7,359 bases of DNA, from the NCBI GenBank assembly GCA_945873015.1, contig CAMCBY010000202.1, positions 1 to 7,359 on the forward strand. The letters are read 5' to 3'. Shown here piece by piece: positions 1-6,929 of this stretch. The stretch comes from Klebsiella pneumoniae (lineage in GTDB: Bacteria > Pseudomonadota > Gammaproteobacteria > Ga0077536). Under the pieces are notes generated by a model, which had not been told where the DNA came from, made no database searches, and worked only from the letters and a program-made list of their open reading frames with translations. The position numbers and the translations under genes were made by a program. Numbering within the stretch: the first letter of the stretch is position 1; each line of letters opens with the position of its first letter.

Positions 1-2003
1 ACCAGTTCAATGATGATGAAGCCGGCGCCGAGGCTCGCGAAATAGGAGACCAGTGCGGCGCGGTGACTGAATCCTTCGCGTCCAACCGGCGCATAACGCA
101 AGGGCACCACCACAAAACCGACCGCAAACAGCAGCGACACCAGCGCTGTCACCTGCAGATGAACGATGTCCATCGCCACATGATTGCCGCGCATCTGCGA
201 ATTCATGATGGCGGCAATGGCATAACTGACGAACTGCTGGGGATCCGGCGTGACCCGCATGACCTCTTTGCGCAACATGCTGAAGAACGGCCTATCGTCG
301 GTGGTCGGACTCAAACGATAGGGCGCGCGTGCGCCGAGCGACTCATCGTAGTCGCCGCTGAAGAATGCCGCTTCGAGAAACCCGCTATCCGGCTCAAGCG
401 GATTCTGCACCATGCGCACTTCTACACCGCTGGCCCCAGCGCCGTCGCCGTGGTCAAACATGCCATTCAATTCAGCCTGCTCGACCGCGCTCCATGGCCG
501 CGTCATAAAATCGCGTGCGGCGGCCACTTGTTCGGCGCTCCACGGCGTCATCTTGATGAGGATGGTTGGCAGCGTGTCAGCCACGCCCTGCATTTCGAAG
601 ATCAGCACATGCCGCTGAAAATCACTGCGCCCGATCTGGCGCCAGGCCAACGCCGCAGTGGTGATCACACGCGGATAGGTGTGGTGGTTGACGTGCAGAA
701 TGCCGTCCACGCTGAGTTTCGAAAAATACTCGCGATAGGCGTCGGCTGTCTGCAGGTATTCCGGCGACAACGCACCGGTGCCGGCGGCGATGCTGGAACT
801 GGTCTGGTTGCTGTGGATCTGAATGATGTCGTAGCTGCGCGGGCTGGCGCGCAGGTAGGCGCGCCCTTCATTGCTGCTCAGGGCCACGCGCGGGTCTTTG
901 AACAGGCCGCCGTTGAAATCGGCATAACGTCCGAGGCCCAACTCGACCACCGTCGGCACCAGTTCGATGGCATCGACGTGACCTGCGCCATACATGAGTG
1001 CGGCCTTGGTCTCCTGTCCACCCGCCGCACCGACCACCAGCACCTCGGCGCCGCTCTCGCGTTTGAGAAAATGGGACACCAGTACGCCGCGATGCCAGAA
1101 ATACTGGAACACCGACCGGCTGCCATCTTCGAGGCCGGCACGCAGGGCGGCGAAATCGCCGTCAAAGGCAAAGATGTGACTGCTCTGGTTGCCGCCGTCG
1201 TAGGCGACGTGTTTACGTTGCACCACGCCTGGCACGTCGATGACGTCAATCTTGGAAACCGTATCCCAGCGGCTGAATTCGACGGCGCCGTGTTCGCGCG
1301 CCTCGCGCACACCACGTTTGTGCAGGTGATCAGTGAAGTCGAAATAAGCGGGCATGTGCACTATCGGTACGACGATTAGCGCCACCGCTACCACACACAA
1401 TACAAACCGCAAGCGTGGTCGTGCCGCGAACAGCGCCGCGGCCAGCACGTTCATCGCTGCCGCCACCATCAATAATCCACCCGGCCCGATCGGCGGCAGC
1501 AACGGAATCATCACCACGCAACCAAGCGCGGCGCCCGACAAGTCCCAACAGTAAAGACGCTGAATGGAGCGTGCGTGGGCCGAAAAAAGCAGCGTAAAAA
1601 TCAGGCCGGACAAAAAGAACGGCACCACCATCGCCAGATACATGGCGGCAAACGCCGCCAACTGGGTGACGGGTTCGTGCACCAGCGCATCGTAGTCAAA
1701 CGGCAGTACATTCAGTAACGGCCGCAAAACAAGTGTCGCGACCGCCAACGCCAGCGAAATCTGGCCAAGGCGATGATGTACATCGACTGTCGCCGGCAGC
1801 GGCCGCAAGGTGGCGTAGATACCCGCCAGACCAAATGAGAACAGCGTGCAGGCGATGACCATATAGGCCATGTTCGGCGTCAGCACCACGTCGAACACAC
1901 GCGTCAGCGCCAGTTCCAGCATGAGTGTGGTCATGGCGGTCAGGAACAGCGCAAATGCGATTCGCAGCGGCGGCTTGGCAGCGGGCAACATAGGTGAATT
2001 CAT
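1..2003 (-). CDS. Membrane protein with spermidine-synthase-like domain, partial
   Basis: The frame is open from an ATG at 2003 to the left edge without a stop: 667 codons seen, C-terminus missing. Residues 13-214 hold about six hydrophobic segments. Residues about 240-480 form a Rossmann domain of the spermidine synthase/SAM-methyltransferase fold, with glycine-rich loop VLVVGAAGGQE at 321-331, acidic strand end AIELV at 345-349 and EGRAYLR at 379-385. Two further membrane segments lie near 616-635 and 648-667. This is the layout of fused transporter-like/spermidine synthase-like proteins. The aminopropyltransferase signature (D-S-x-D-P after YDxIxx) reads HSNQT at 397-401, so both catalytic aspartates are replaced and polyamine synthesis is doubtful; the substrate is unknown. 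An in-frame GTG at 2033 could add ten residues; neither start has a strong ribosome site. It lies 123 bases downstream of the glycosyltransferase gene on the same strand, possibly one transcript. Family placement is firm, function is not. Confidence 0.88.
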   Translation of the reverse strand, partial: MNSPMLPAAKPPLRIAFALFLTAMTTLMLELALTRVFDVVLTPNMAYMVIACTLFSFGLAGIYATLRPLPATVDVHHRLGQISLALAVATLVLRPLLNVLPFDYDALVHEPVTQLAAFAAMYLAMVVPFFLSGLIFTLLFSAHARSIQRLYCWDLSGAALGCVVMIPLLPPIGPGGLLMVAAAMNVLAAALFAARPRLRFVLCVVAVALIVVPIVHMPAYFDFTDHLHKRGVREAREHGAVEFSRWDTVSKIDVIDVPGVVQRKHVAYDGGNQSSHIFAFDGDFAALRAGLEDGSRSVFQYFWHRGVLVSHFLKRESGAEVLVVGAAGGQETKAALMYGAGHVDAIELVPTVVELGLGRYADFNGGLFKDPRVALSSNEGRAYLRASPRSYDIIQIHSNQTSSSIAAGTGALSPEYLQTADAYREYFSKLSVDGILHVNHHTYPRVITTAALAWRQIGRSDFQRHVLIFEMQGVADTLPTILIKMTPWSAEQVAAARDFMTRPWSAVEQAELNGMFDHGDGAGASGVEVRMVQNPLEPDSGFLEAAFFSGDYDESLGARAPYRLSPTTDDRPFFSMLRKEVMRVTPDPQQFVSYAIAAIMNSQMRGNHVAMDIVHLQVTALVSLLFAVGFVVVPLRYAPVGREGFSHRAALVSYFASLGAGFIIIEL

Positions 2004-2126
2004 GGTCGTGGGCGGGCACTGTTCCTGGGGCACGAACAAGCCGCGAAAGGCCCGCGCGTCGTGGTTGTCTCATCCCGACTGCACTGGCCGCACGGGTCGG
2101 TGGCGGACGAGTCGGGTTCGGGCGGT

Positions 2127-3170
2127 TCAAGCGCGATGATATGCAATCCTCCCGGAATAAATCCAACCGCGACGCTCGGCCATCAGCAGCGCACTCAATG
2201 CACCGCCACAGAGCGCGCCATAGCTGGCGAGCAAGACACCGTCGGGAAGCGAATGCAACAGATAACCCGCGGCGACCAGCAAAACCTGCATGCCATACAA
2301 CAGGCCGACGGCACCATAGTGACTGAATCCGCGATCGAGCAGTCGATGGTGGAGATGGTTACGGCTGCCGGCGAACCACGACATGCCACAGCGAATACGC
2401 AGTGCAAGCGTGACCAGAATGTCGAATATCGGCATACCCATCAGCAGCAGCGCGGCACTTGGCGTTACCCCGGCATCAGCACGCTGGGTCAGATAAATGG
2501 TGAGCACACCGAGCGTGAAGCCCAGGAACTGGCTGCCGGTATCGCCCATGAACACGCGGGCCGGATGGCGGTTGTAGCGCAGGAAGGCCAGCGTGCTGCC
2601 GAGTGTCACACACACCAGCAACGCCATCGGGTGATGCGCGCCGACCGCCGGCAGCAGCAGGGCCGCAATTGCGCCGAAGCTGAGCAGGCATTCACCGCCG
2701 GCCAGACCATCGAGACCGTCAGAATGGTTGACTGCATTGATCACACCGACCAGTGCGAACACCGAGAATGGGCGCGCCAGCCATTGCGGCAGCGGGCTTT
2801 CGGCGCAGAACGGCAGGTGCGTCACATACAGATCACCCCACATCACCACGGCGGTGGCGGCGACTATCTGGCCGATGAATTTCAGACGGTGATTGAGATT
2901 CGATGCGTCGTCCCACAGACCGAAACCGAACAACACCAGCACGCCGAGCAGATAGGACACCCGCAGTGGTTCGAGCGGCGACCAGTAAAGCAGCGGCACT
3001 ACCGCGCCCACCACAATGCCCCAGCCACCCGTACGCGGAATCGCCGCCACATGTACTTTACGGTTATTCGGATGGTCGAGCATTCCCCAGCGGCTCGCCA
3101 GCCGCGTCGCCGGTGGGATCAGGGCCGCGCTCAGGCCAGCGGCGATGGCAAAGGCAAGTAGCAGGTTCAT
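2127..3170 (-). CDS. WecA/MraY-family polyprenyl-phosphate sugar-1-phosphate transferase
   Basis: Integral membrane enzyme of glycosyltransferase family 4. Members transfer a sugar-1-phosphate (usually GlcNAc-1-P or a relative) from a UDP-sugar to undecaprenyl phosphate on the inner face of the inner membrane, the first step of a lipid-linked glycan. Family motifs appear in order with the 347-residue form: DHPNNRKVH at 32-40, the Mg-binding DD at 87-88, NAVNHSDGLDGLAGG at 145-159, FMGDTGS at 207-213 and the C-terminal basic/histidine loop NHLHHRLLD at 271-279. Many hydrophobic segments separate them. Length is close to E. coli WecA (about 367). I chose the ATG at 3170 because the first membrane helix (MNLLLAFAIAAGL) begins there; the frame extends to an upstream ATG at 3227 that would add 19 basic residues. 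The ribosome site before 3170 is weak. The next gene on this strand follows after 123 bases. No other glycan gene is visible, so O-antigen, enterobacterial-common-antigen-like or exopolysaccharide roles cannot be separated. Confidence 0.92.
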   Translation of the reverse strand: MNLLLAFAIAAGLSAALIPPATRLASRWGMLDHPNNRKVHVAAIPRTGGWGIVVGAVVPLLYWSPLEPLRVSYLLGVLVLFGFGLWDDASNLNHRLKFIGQIVAATAVVMWGDLYVTHLPFCAESPLPQWLARPFSVFALVGVINAVNHSDGLDGLAGGECLLSFGAIAALLLPAVGAHHPMALLVCVTLGSTLAFLRYNRHPARVFMGDTGSQFLGFTLGVLTIYLTQRADAGVTPSAALLLMGMPIFDILVTLALRIRCGMSWFAGSRNHLHHRLLDRGFSHYGAVGLLYGMQVLLVAAGYLLHSLPDGVLLASYGALCGGALSALLMAERRGWIYSGRIAYHRA

Positions 3171-3468
3171 TATCCGTCGTTGTAGTTTTTTTACGTGGGT
3201 TAAGCGCTGCGGTAACCAGACCGCCACTGCGCATCACAGGCCCACCAGCGTGCATGGTAGTGGCTTCGTCGCCCGAGCGCAGGCGGTGCAGCGTTCAAGC
3301 TGTGAACTGGACCTCGCTAGATTGTGTAAACGATCATGGCATGCTCGGCAAGGCGCGGAATGCGCTGCATGCCGGCGCGGCACGCACCAGCGCGAGGCGC
3401 CCGTCGCGGGCGCTTGTGGCATCATCGCGTTGTCAGGTTCATGGTTCTTGATTCAAGCCGACCGCCTC
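3171..3468. promoter_or_regulatory. Divergent intergenic region with GC hairpin
   Basis: This stretch of about 300 bases lies between two divergently read genes and must hold the promoter of the leftward glycosyltransferase gene and that of the rightward peroxidase gene. I find no convincing -35/-10 pair by eye. A perfect 7-base inverted repeat GCGCCCG/CGGGCGC with a 3-base loop sits at 3397-3413, within the probable leader of the peroxidase mRNA. No T-run follows it on either strand, so it is not a standard terminator. Frames that run through here on both strands are extensions of, or antisense to, the neighbours and show no recognisable protein. Confidence 0.4.
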
Positions 3469-4647
3469 ATGTATTTGCAGTGCCCGTCACTACGCCGCGT
3501 TGTGCATAACGCGAGAATGCTCGCCGTCGCGTCGGCCGTTGCGCTGACGGCGGCGGTCGGCGTCGCGCAGGGTGCCGAGCTGTCGCTGGATGCGCTGGGT
3601 CGTGCGCTGTTCTTCGACACCAACCTGTCGGCCGCGCGTACCCTGTCCTGCGCGAGCTGTCATGACCCGTCCCGCGGCTTTATCGATGCGCGCGACAATG
3701 GCGTGCGTGGTGCGGTGTCGCGTGGTGACGACGGACGCGCCCTCGGCGACCGCAATGCACCGAGTGCGGCCTATGCGGCGCTGGTGCCGCCGTTCAGCCG
3801 CGACACGCAGGGGGAATATGTCGGCGGTCTGTTCCATGACGGACGCGCCCGCGAACTGGTCGAACAGGCCGCTCAGCCATTGTTGAATCCGCTTGAAATG
3901 CAGATGGGCAATGCGGCCGCGGTGGTGGCGAGAGTGCGTGAGAATCCACGCTACGTGGCCGCCCTCAGCCAGCACTTCGGCGCGCAAGTCTTTGACAACA
4001 CCGAGGCCGCCTTCGCCGCCATCTGCGCAAGCATCGCCGCATTTGAGCGCTCGCCCGAACTGCTGGCCTTCGACTCGCGCTACGACCGCTACCTGCGCGG
4101 CGAGCTCAAACTCAGCGAGGACGAGGAACAAGGCCGCGTGCTGTTTTTCTCCACCCTGACCAATTGCACCAGTTGTCATATGCTCGAGACCACCCACCTG
4201 GCCACGCGCGAGACCTTCAGCAACTATCGCTATTTTAATATCGGCGTGCCGGCCAATGCCGCCGTGCGCGACTTGAATGGGCTCGGCGCAGGCCATGTCG
4301 ATGGCGGGCTGCGCAACAATCCGCAGGTCGGTAACGACGCGCAGCGCGGCAAATTCCGCGTGCCCACGCTGCGCAATGTTGCGGTCAGCGCGCCCTATAT
4401 GCACAACGGCGTGTTCGCCAGACTTTCCACTGCGATTTTCTTTTACAACCAGCATCTGGTGAAGAACGCGCACAACGCCATCAACCCCGAAACCGGTCAG
4501 CCGTGGGGCCCGCCCGAAGTGCCGGCCACCCTCGACCGCGACAAACTCGCGCTCGGCCAGCCGCTTGACGAGGAACGTATCGGACTCATCGTCGCCTTTC
4601 TCAAAACTCTGACCGACCAGCGTTTTGAGCCCTTGTTGAAAAATTGA
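3469..4647 (+). CDS. Diheme cytochrome c peroxidase / MauG-family protein
   Basis: Probable periplasmic diheme c-type cytochrome of the bacterial cytochrome c peroxidase/MauG family, which reduces hydrogen peroxide or carries out heme-dependent oxidations. From the ATG at 3469 it has 392 residues. Residues 1-36 look like a signal peptide: a basic n-region with RR, a hydrophobic core MLAVASAVALTAAVGV, and likely cleavage after AQGA. Two c-heme motifs are present, CASCH at 61-65 and CTSCH at 233-237, one per domain. LNPLEM at 139-144 carries the family's conserved active-site glutamate (E143). APYMHNG at 308-314 offers a methionine (M311) where classical peroxidases have the high-potential heme ligand; MauG proper has tyrosine there, so a peroxidase-like role is favoured. 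The start is uncertain: GTG at 3502 and ATG at 3517 are also in frame, but the latter would strip the positive n-region. The epoxide hydrolase gene follows after 59 bases. Confidence 0.92.
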   Translation: MYLQCPSLRRVVHNARMLAVASAVALTAAVGVAQGAELSLDALGRALFFDTNLSAARTLSCASCHDPSRGFIDARDNGVRGAVSRGDDGRALGDRNAPSAAYAALVPPFSRDTQGEYVGGLFHDGRARELVEQAAQPLLNPLEMQMGNAAAVVARVRENPRYVAALSQHFGAQVFDNTEAAFAAICASIAAFERSPELLAFDSRYDRYLRGELKLSEDEEQGRVLFFSTLTNCTSCHMLETTHLATRETFSNYRYFNIGVPANAAVRDLNGLGAGHVDGGLRNNPQVGNDAQRGKFRVPTLRNVAVSAPYMHNGVFARLSTAIFFYNQHLVKNAHNAINPETGQPWGPPEVPATLDRDKLALGQPLDEERIGLIVAFLKTLTDQRFEPLLKN

Positions 4648-4694
4648 TGCGGCCAAGGCACCTTGAGCCCCCCGCCCACCCCATCCGGCCACCA

Positions 4695-4700
4695 CAGGAG
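4695..4700 (+). promoter_or_regulatory. Ribosome binding site of epoxide hydrolase gene
   Basis: CAGGAG ends six bases before the ATG at 4707. It decides the start: the same frame is open back to an ATG at 4647 that overlaps the peroxidase stop codon, but those extra 20 residues are proline/histidine-rich, unlike the family, and have no such site. Confidence 0.8.
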
Positions 4701-4706
4701 TCCGCC

Positions 4707-5849
4707 ATGAACAAAGTGAAGAAGTTTCGTATCAAGGTGCAGAAGAGCGCACTGACCGATCTCAAGCGACGTTTGAGCAATGTCCGCTGGCCGGAACGCG
4801 AGACCGTGGGGGGCTGGAGCCAGGGTATTCCCTTGTCCTACATGCGCGAGCTGGTCGACTACTGGCGCGACGACTACGACTGGAACCGCTGCCAGGAACA
4901 ATTGAACGCCCTGCCGCAGTTCATCACCGAAATTGACGGGCTGGATATCCACTTCCTGCACATCAGATCGCCGCACAAGAACGCCATGCCCATGGTCATG
5001 ACCCACGGCTGGCCGGGCTCGATCCTGGAGTTCATGAAGGTCATCGGCCCGCTGTCAGACCCGGAAGCGTTCGGTGGCAAGGGCGAAGACGCGTTCCATC
5101 TGGTCATTCCAACCCTGCCGGGTTTTGGCTGGTCGGGCAAACCGGAACTACCGGGCTGGGGCATTGAGCACATCGGCCGCGCCTGGGGCCAGTTGATGGC
5201 GCGCTTAGGCTATAAAAAATGGGTCGCCCAGGGCGGTGACTGGGGTTCGGCCGTGACCCATGCCATCGGCATGTCTGAGACCCAGCACTGCATCGCGATG
5301 CACACCAACATGCCATTGTTGTCGCCGAGTGCGGCGCTGACCGCAGAACCGACCGAGCAGGAAGTCTCGGCGCTGGCCGGCTTCCAGTATTACTTCGACT
5401 GGGACTCGGGTTACTCCAAGGAACAGAGCACACGCCCGCAGACGGTCGGCTACGGCCTGGTTGATTCTCCCGTCGCGCAGTGCGCGTGGATCATGGAGAA
5501 GTTCTGGGCCTGGACCGACAGCAACGGCCACCCCGAGAACGTGCTGAGCCGCGATGAACTGCTCGACAACGTCATGATGTACTGGCTGCCGGCTGCCGGT
5601 GCCTCGGCCGCTCGTATCTACTGGGAGTCTTTCTCAGTAATCCTGGCGGCCAAGCCCCAGATTCACATTCCGGTCGGCGCGAGCATTTATCCACACGAGA
5701 TCTTCCGCGCTTCCAAACGCTGGTGCGAAGAGCGCTACACCAATCTCATCCACTACAACACGCTGCCCAAGGGCGGCCATTTTGCGGCGTTCGAACAGCC
5801 AGAGGTTTTTATCAACGAGGTTCGCACCTGCTTTCGCAAAGTGCGTTGA
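4707..5849 (+). CDS. Epoxide hydrolase, microsomal/juvenile-hormone type
   Basis: Alpha/beta-hydrolase that should open an epoxide to a vicinal diol via an ester intermediate. It has 380 residues with no signal peptide, so probably cytoplasmic. Residues 1-110 match the N-terminal EHN domain (LKRRLSNVRWPE at 19-30). HGWPGS at 100-105 is the oxyanion motif; GGDWGS at 176-181 holds the nucleophile D178. The two ring-opening tyrosines of the microsomal enzyme have counterparts in SGYSKEQ (Y236) and ARIYWE (Y305). The acid fits E331 in YPHEIF, as in the microsomal FPxEI segment, and H358 in GGHFAAFEQP completes the charge relay. The C-terminus ends normally, so the protein looks intact and active. 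The substrate cannot be read from sequence; the family acts on hydrophobic aryl, alkyl and terpenoid epoxides. It lies 59 bases after the peroxidase gene and is probably translated from the same mRNA. Confidence 0.94.
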   Translation: MNKVKKFRIKVQKSALTDLKRRLSNVRWPERETVGGWSQGIPLSYMRELVDYWRDDYDWNRCQEQLNALPQFITEIDGLDIHFLHIRSPHKNAMPMVMTHGWPGSILEFMKVIGPLSDPEAFGGKGEDAFHLVIPTLPGFGWSGKPELPGWGIEHIGRAWGQLMARLGYKKWVAQGGDWGSAVTHAIGMSETQHCIAMHTNMPLLSPSAALTAEPTEQEVSALAGFQYYFDWDSGYSKEQSTRPQTVGYGLVDSPVAQCAWIMEKFWAWTDSNGHPENVLSRDELLDNVMMYWLPAAGASAARIYWESFSVILAAKPQIHIPVGASIYPHEIFRASKRWCEERYTNLIHYNTLPKGGHFAAFEQPEVFINEVRTCFRKVR

Positions 5850-5856
5850 ACGTGCC

Positions 5857-5888
5857 CGCGCGCGCTGGGCAGTGGCCCGGCGCGCGTG
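5857..5888 (+). terminator. Strong GC hairpin after epoxide hydrolase, possible transcript end
   Basis: Beginning seven bases after the stop codon, an almost continuous stem pairs 5857-5870 with 5875-5888 around the loop AGTG: GGGC/GCCC, a T-G wobble, then seven alternating C/G pairs, another wobble and one more pair. No T-run follows, so it is not a textbook intrinsic terminator, but it could stop or stabilise the peroxidase-hydrolase mRNA. It lies ten bases before the CTAG at the insertion sequence. Confidence 0.45.
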
Positions 5889-5897
5889 CTGGCGGCA

Positions 5898-5901
5898 CTA
5901 G
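5898..5901. repeat. CTAG target-site copy, left of IS
   Basis: CTAG directly before the left inverted repeat, matched by CTAG directly after the right one at 6767-6770. Four-base CTAG/YTAR duplications are known in the IS5 family. Because CTAG is self-complementary and the flanks extend the symmetry (CACTAG left, CTAGTG right), the true duplication could be shorter. Confidence 0.7.
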
Positions 5902-5917
5902 GGGCTGTTGATCTTTC
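5902..5917 (+). repeat. IS left inverted repeat
   Basis: Sixteen bases, GGGCTGTTGATCTTTC, identical to the reverse complement of the right end. The transposase stop codon at 5921-5923 lies just inside it. Confidence 0.9.
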
Positions 5918-5920
5918 ACG

Positions 5921-6709
5921 TCACATGGGGAGCCACATGATCACGAAGGCGAGTGCAACCATGCTGGCGAAATTCCGCTGAAGCTTGTCGTACCTCGTTG
6001 CAATCGCTCGGAAGTGTTTCACTCGCGCGAACGCGTTCTCGACCAGATGACGGTACTTGTACAAGCCCCAATCCATCCCTTCATTGCCGATGCGGCTGAG
6101 TTTCCGACGTGGGATCACGGCGAGCGAACCGTGTGCTTCGAGAGCCGCTCTGAACGCTTCACTATCGTAGCCCTTGTCGGCAATCACCTGAGCACTGGCT
6201 GGCGCGCCTTCGACCAGGTCCTGAGCGCGCGAGAGATCATGCGCTTGGCCCCCCGACAATTCGAAATGCACAGGCAGACCGTAACTGTCTACCGCCAAAT
6301 GGAGCTTGGTAGTGCGTCCTCCTCGGCTGCTGCCGATGGCTTCATCGTGAGCGCTTGCCGCACCGTGACTATGCTGGTGGGCACGCACGATACTGGCATC
6401 GATAAACAACCACTCGGCGTCAGTATCTCGTGATATCGCCTTGAAAAGGCGCGACATGACACCTTTTCGCGACCACAGATTAAATCGCCGGAACACCGTA
6501 TTCCAACGCCCAAACTCAGCCGGAAGATCGCGCCACGGACACCCTGTACGCATGCGATACAGGATCCCTTCCAGGGTCATTCGGTGTTCCCGCTTCTGGT
6601 ATACCCGACCGGTCTGTTTCATCAACTCGCAGAGCTTGTCCCAGTCGTCATCTGTTAACATCAATCTCGGCATGTTTGGCTCGCTGATTTTGGCTTTTGG
6701 CGAAATCAT
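5921..6709 (-). CDS. IS5-family DDE transposase
   Basis: Cuts and rejoins the ends of the surrounding insertion sequence. From the ATG at 6709 it has 262 residues. The N-terminal part MPRLMLTDDDWDKL (from residue 13) through YRMRTGCPWRDLPAEFG is the typical IS5 DNA-binding/DUF4096-like region. The catalytic triad is visible: D104 in FIDASIVRAHQH, D178 in VIADKGYDS and E224 in HLVENAFARVKHFR, the last within the Y-E-R/K signature of the family. Many relatives split this protein over two frames joined by frameshifting; here it is one continuous frame. The frame opens further upstream only through a TTG inside the right inverted repeat. The ATG at 6709 has GGTGA close by; the ATG at 6673 (MPRLML) is the alternative start. 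It reads opposite to the flanking epoxide hydrolase and yafJ remnant. Confidence 0.92.
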   Translation of the reverse strand: MISPKAKISEPNMPRLMLTDDDWDKLCELMKQTGRVYQKREHRMTLEGILYRMRTGCPWRDLPAEFGRWNTVFRRFNLWSRKGVMSRLFKAISRDTDAEWLFIDASIVRAHQHSHGAASAHDEAIGSSRGGRTTKLHLAVDSYGLPVHFELSGGQAHDLSRAQDLVEGAPASAQVIADKGYDSEAFRAALEAHGSLAVIPRRKLSRIGNEGMDWGLYKYRHLVENAFARVKHFRAIATRYDKLQRNFASMVALAFVIMWLPM

Positions 6710-6750
6710 TGTCACCGAGCCTTCATGCCATCCAAAATCCCATCCCGAAC

Positions 6751-6766
6751 GAAAGATCAACAGCCC
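6751..6766 (-). repeat. IS right inverted repeat
   Basis: GAAAGATCAACAGCCC, the perfect complement of the left end. It lies upstream of the transposase start, so the transposase promoter is expected in or near it. Confidence 0.9.
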
Positions 6767-6770
6767 CTAG
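6767..6770. repeat. CTAG shared by IS and MITE-like element
   Basis: Second of three CTAG copies (5898, 6767, 6927). It is both the right target copy of the insertion sequence and the left target copy of the 156-base element. Before the IS arrived this site would have read CACTAGTG, an 8-base palindrome. Confidence 0.7.
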
Positions 6771-6926
6771 TGTGCTGTCCCGTGATGAACTTCGATAATC
6801 GGCGCGGCCATCGGAGTGCGAGGCAAGGCGCGAGGAGGAGTGAGCGGCGCTATTGCGACAACGAGCAACACCGCATCGCGCTTCGCTCGCTACGTGAATT
6901 ATGAAGATTCATTGCGGGACAGCGCA
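6771..6926. mobile_element. 156-base MITE-like element with terminal inverted repeats
   Basis: The first 30 bases (6771-6800, starting TGTGCTGTCCCG) are matched in reverse complement by the last 31 (6896-6926, ending CGGGACAGCGCA), with only a few substitutions and single-base gaps. CTAG lies on both outer sides (6767-6770 and 6927-6930). The interior is GC-rich, has no gene of its own, and contains an AGGCAAGGCGCGAGGAGGAG stretch. Size, ends and target copies are those of a miniature inverted-repeat transposable element. Its ends do not match those of the neighbouring insertion sequence, so that IS is not its obvious parent. It interrupts or abuts a yafJ remnant. A large conserved intergenic hairpin is the alternative, but the CTAG pair argues for transposition. 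Confidence 0.72.
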
Positions 6927-6929
6927 CTA

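Larger units (their letters stand above)
5902..6766 (-). mobile_element. Complete IS5-family insertion sequence
   Basis: An 865-base element with perfect 16-base terminal inverted repeats (GGGCTGTTGATCTTTC at the left; its complement at 6751-6766). It is flanked by CTAG on both sides and contains one full transposase gene on the minus strand with no passenger gene. Size, ends beginning GGG-CTGTTG and the DDE transposase place it in the IS5 family, probably near the IS427 or IS5 group; I cannot assign a name. Intact ends, intact gene and target copies suggest a recent, possibly still active insertion. Confidence 0.9.

Noticed and set aside
63..1379. Plus-strand frame of 438 codons
   Set aside because: It is antisense to the spermidine-synthase-like gene, which has clear domain motifs. 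The translation is histidine- and arginine-rich with no family resemblance; long antisense frames are common in GC-rich coding DNA.
1696..2166. Minus-strand frame of 156 codons spanning the gap before the leftmost gene
   Set aside because: It overlaps the N-terminal membrane region of the spermidine-synthase-like protein out of frame; no family features.
2061..3161. Plus-strand frame of 366 codons
   Set aside because: It lies antisense to the WecA-type gene, is rich in Gln, His and Arg and shows no recognisable domain.
3016..3468. Upstream in-frame extension of the peroxidase to 543 residues
   Set aside because: The extra 151 residues overlap the divergent glycosyltransferase gene and would bury the signal peptide; a start at 3469 or later fits export.
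4654..4665. CAAGG-CA-CCTTG palindrome between peroxidase and hydrolase genes
   Set aside because: A two-base loop is too tight for a hairpin and no T-run follows; probably chance.
3490..4695. Minus-strand frame of 401 codons
   Set aside because: It is antisense to the diheme peroxidase, whose two CxxCH motifs and signal peptide settle the strand.
6014..6433. Plus-strand frame inside the insertion sequence, possible passenger gene
   Set aside because: It is antisense to the transposase's catalytic domain, has no recognisable motifs and IS5-type elements of this size carry only transposase.
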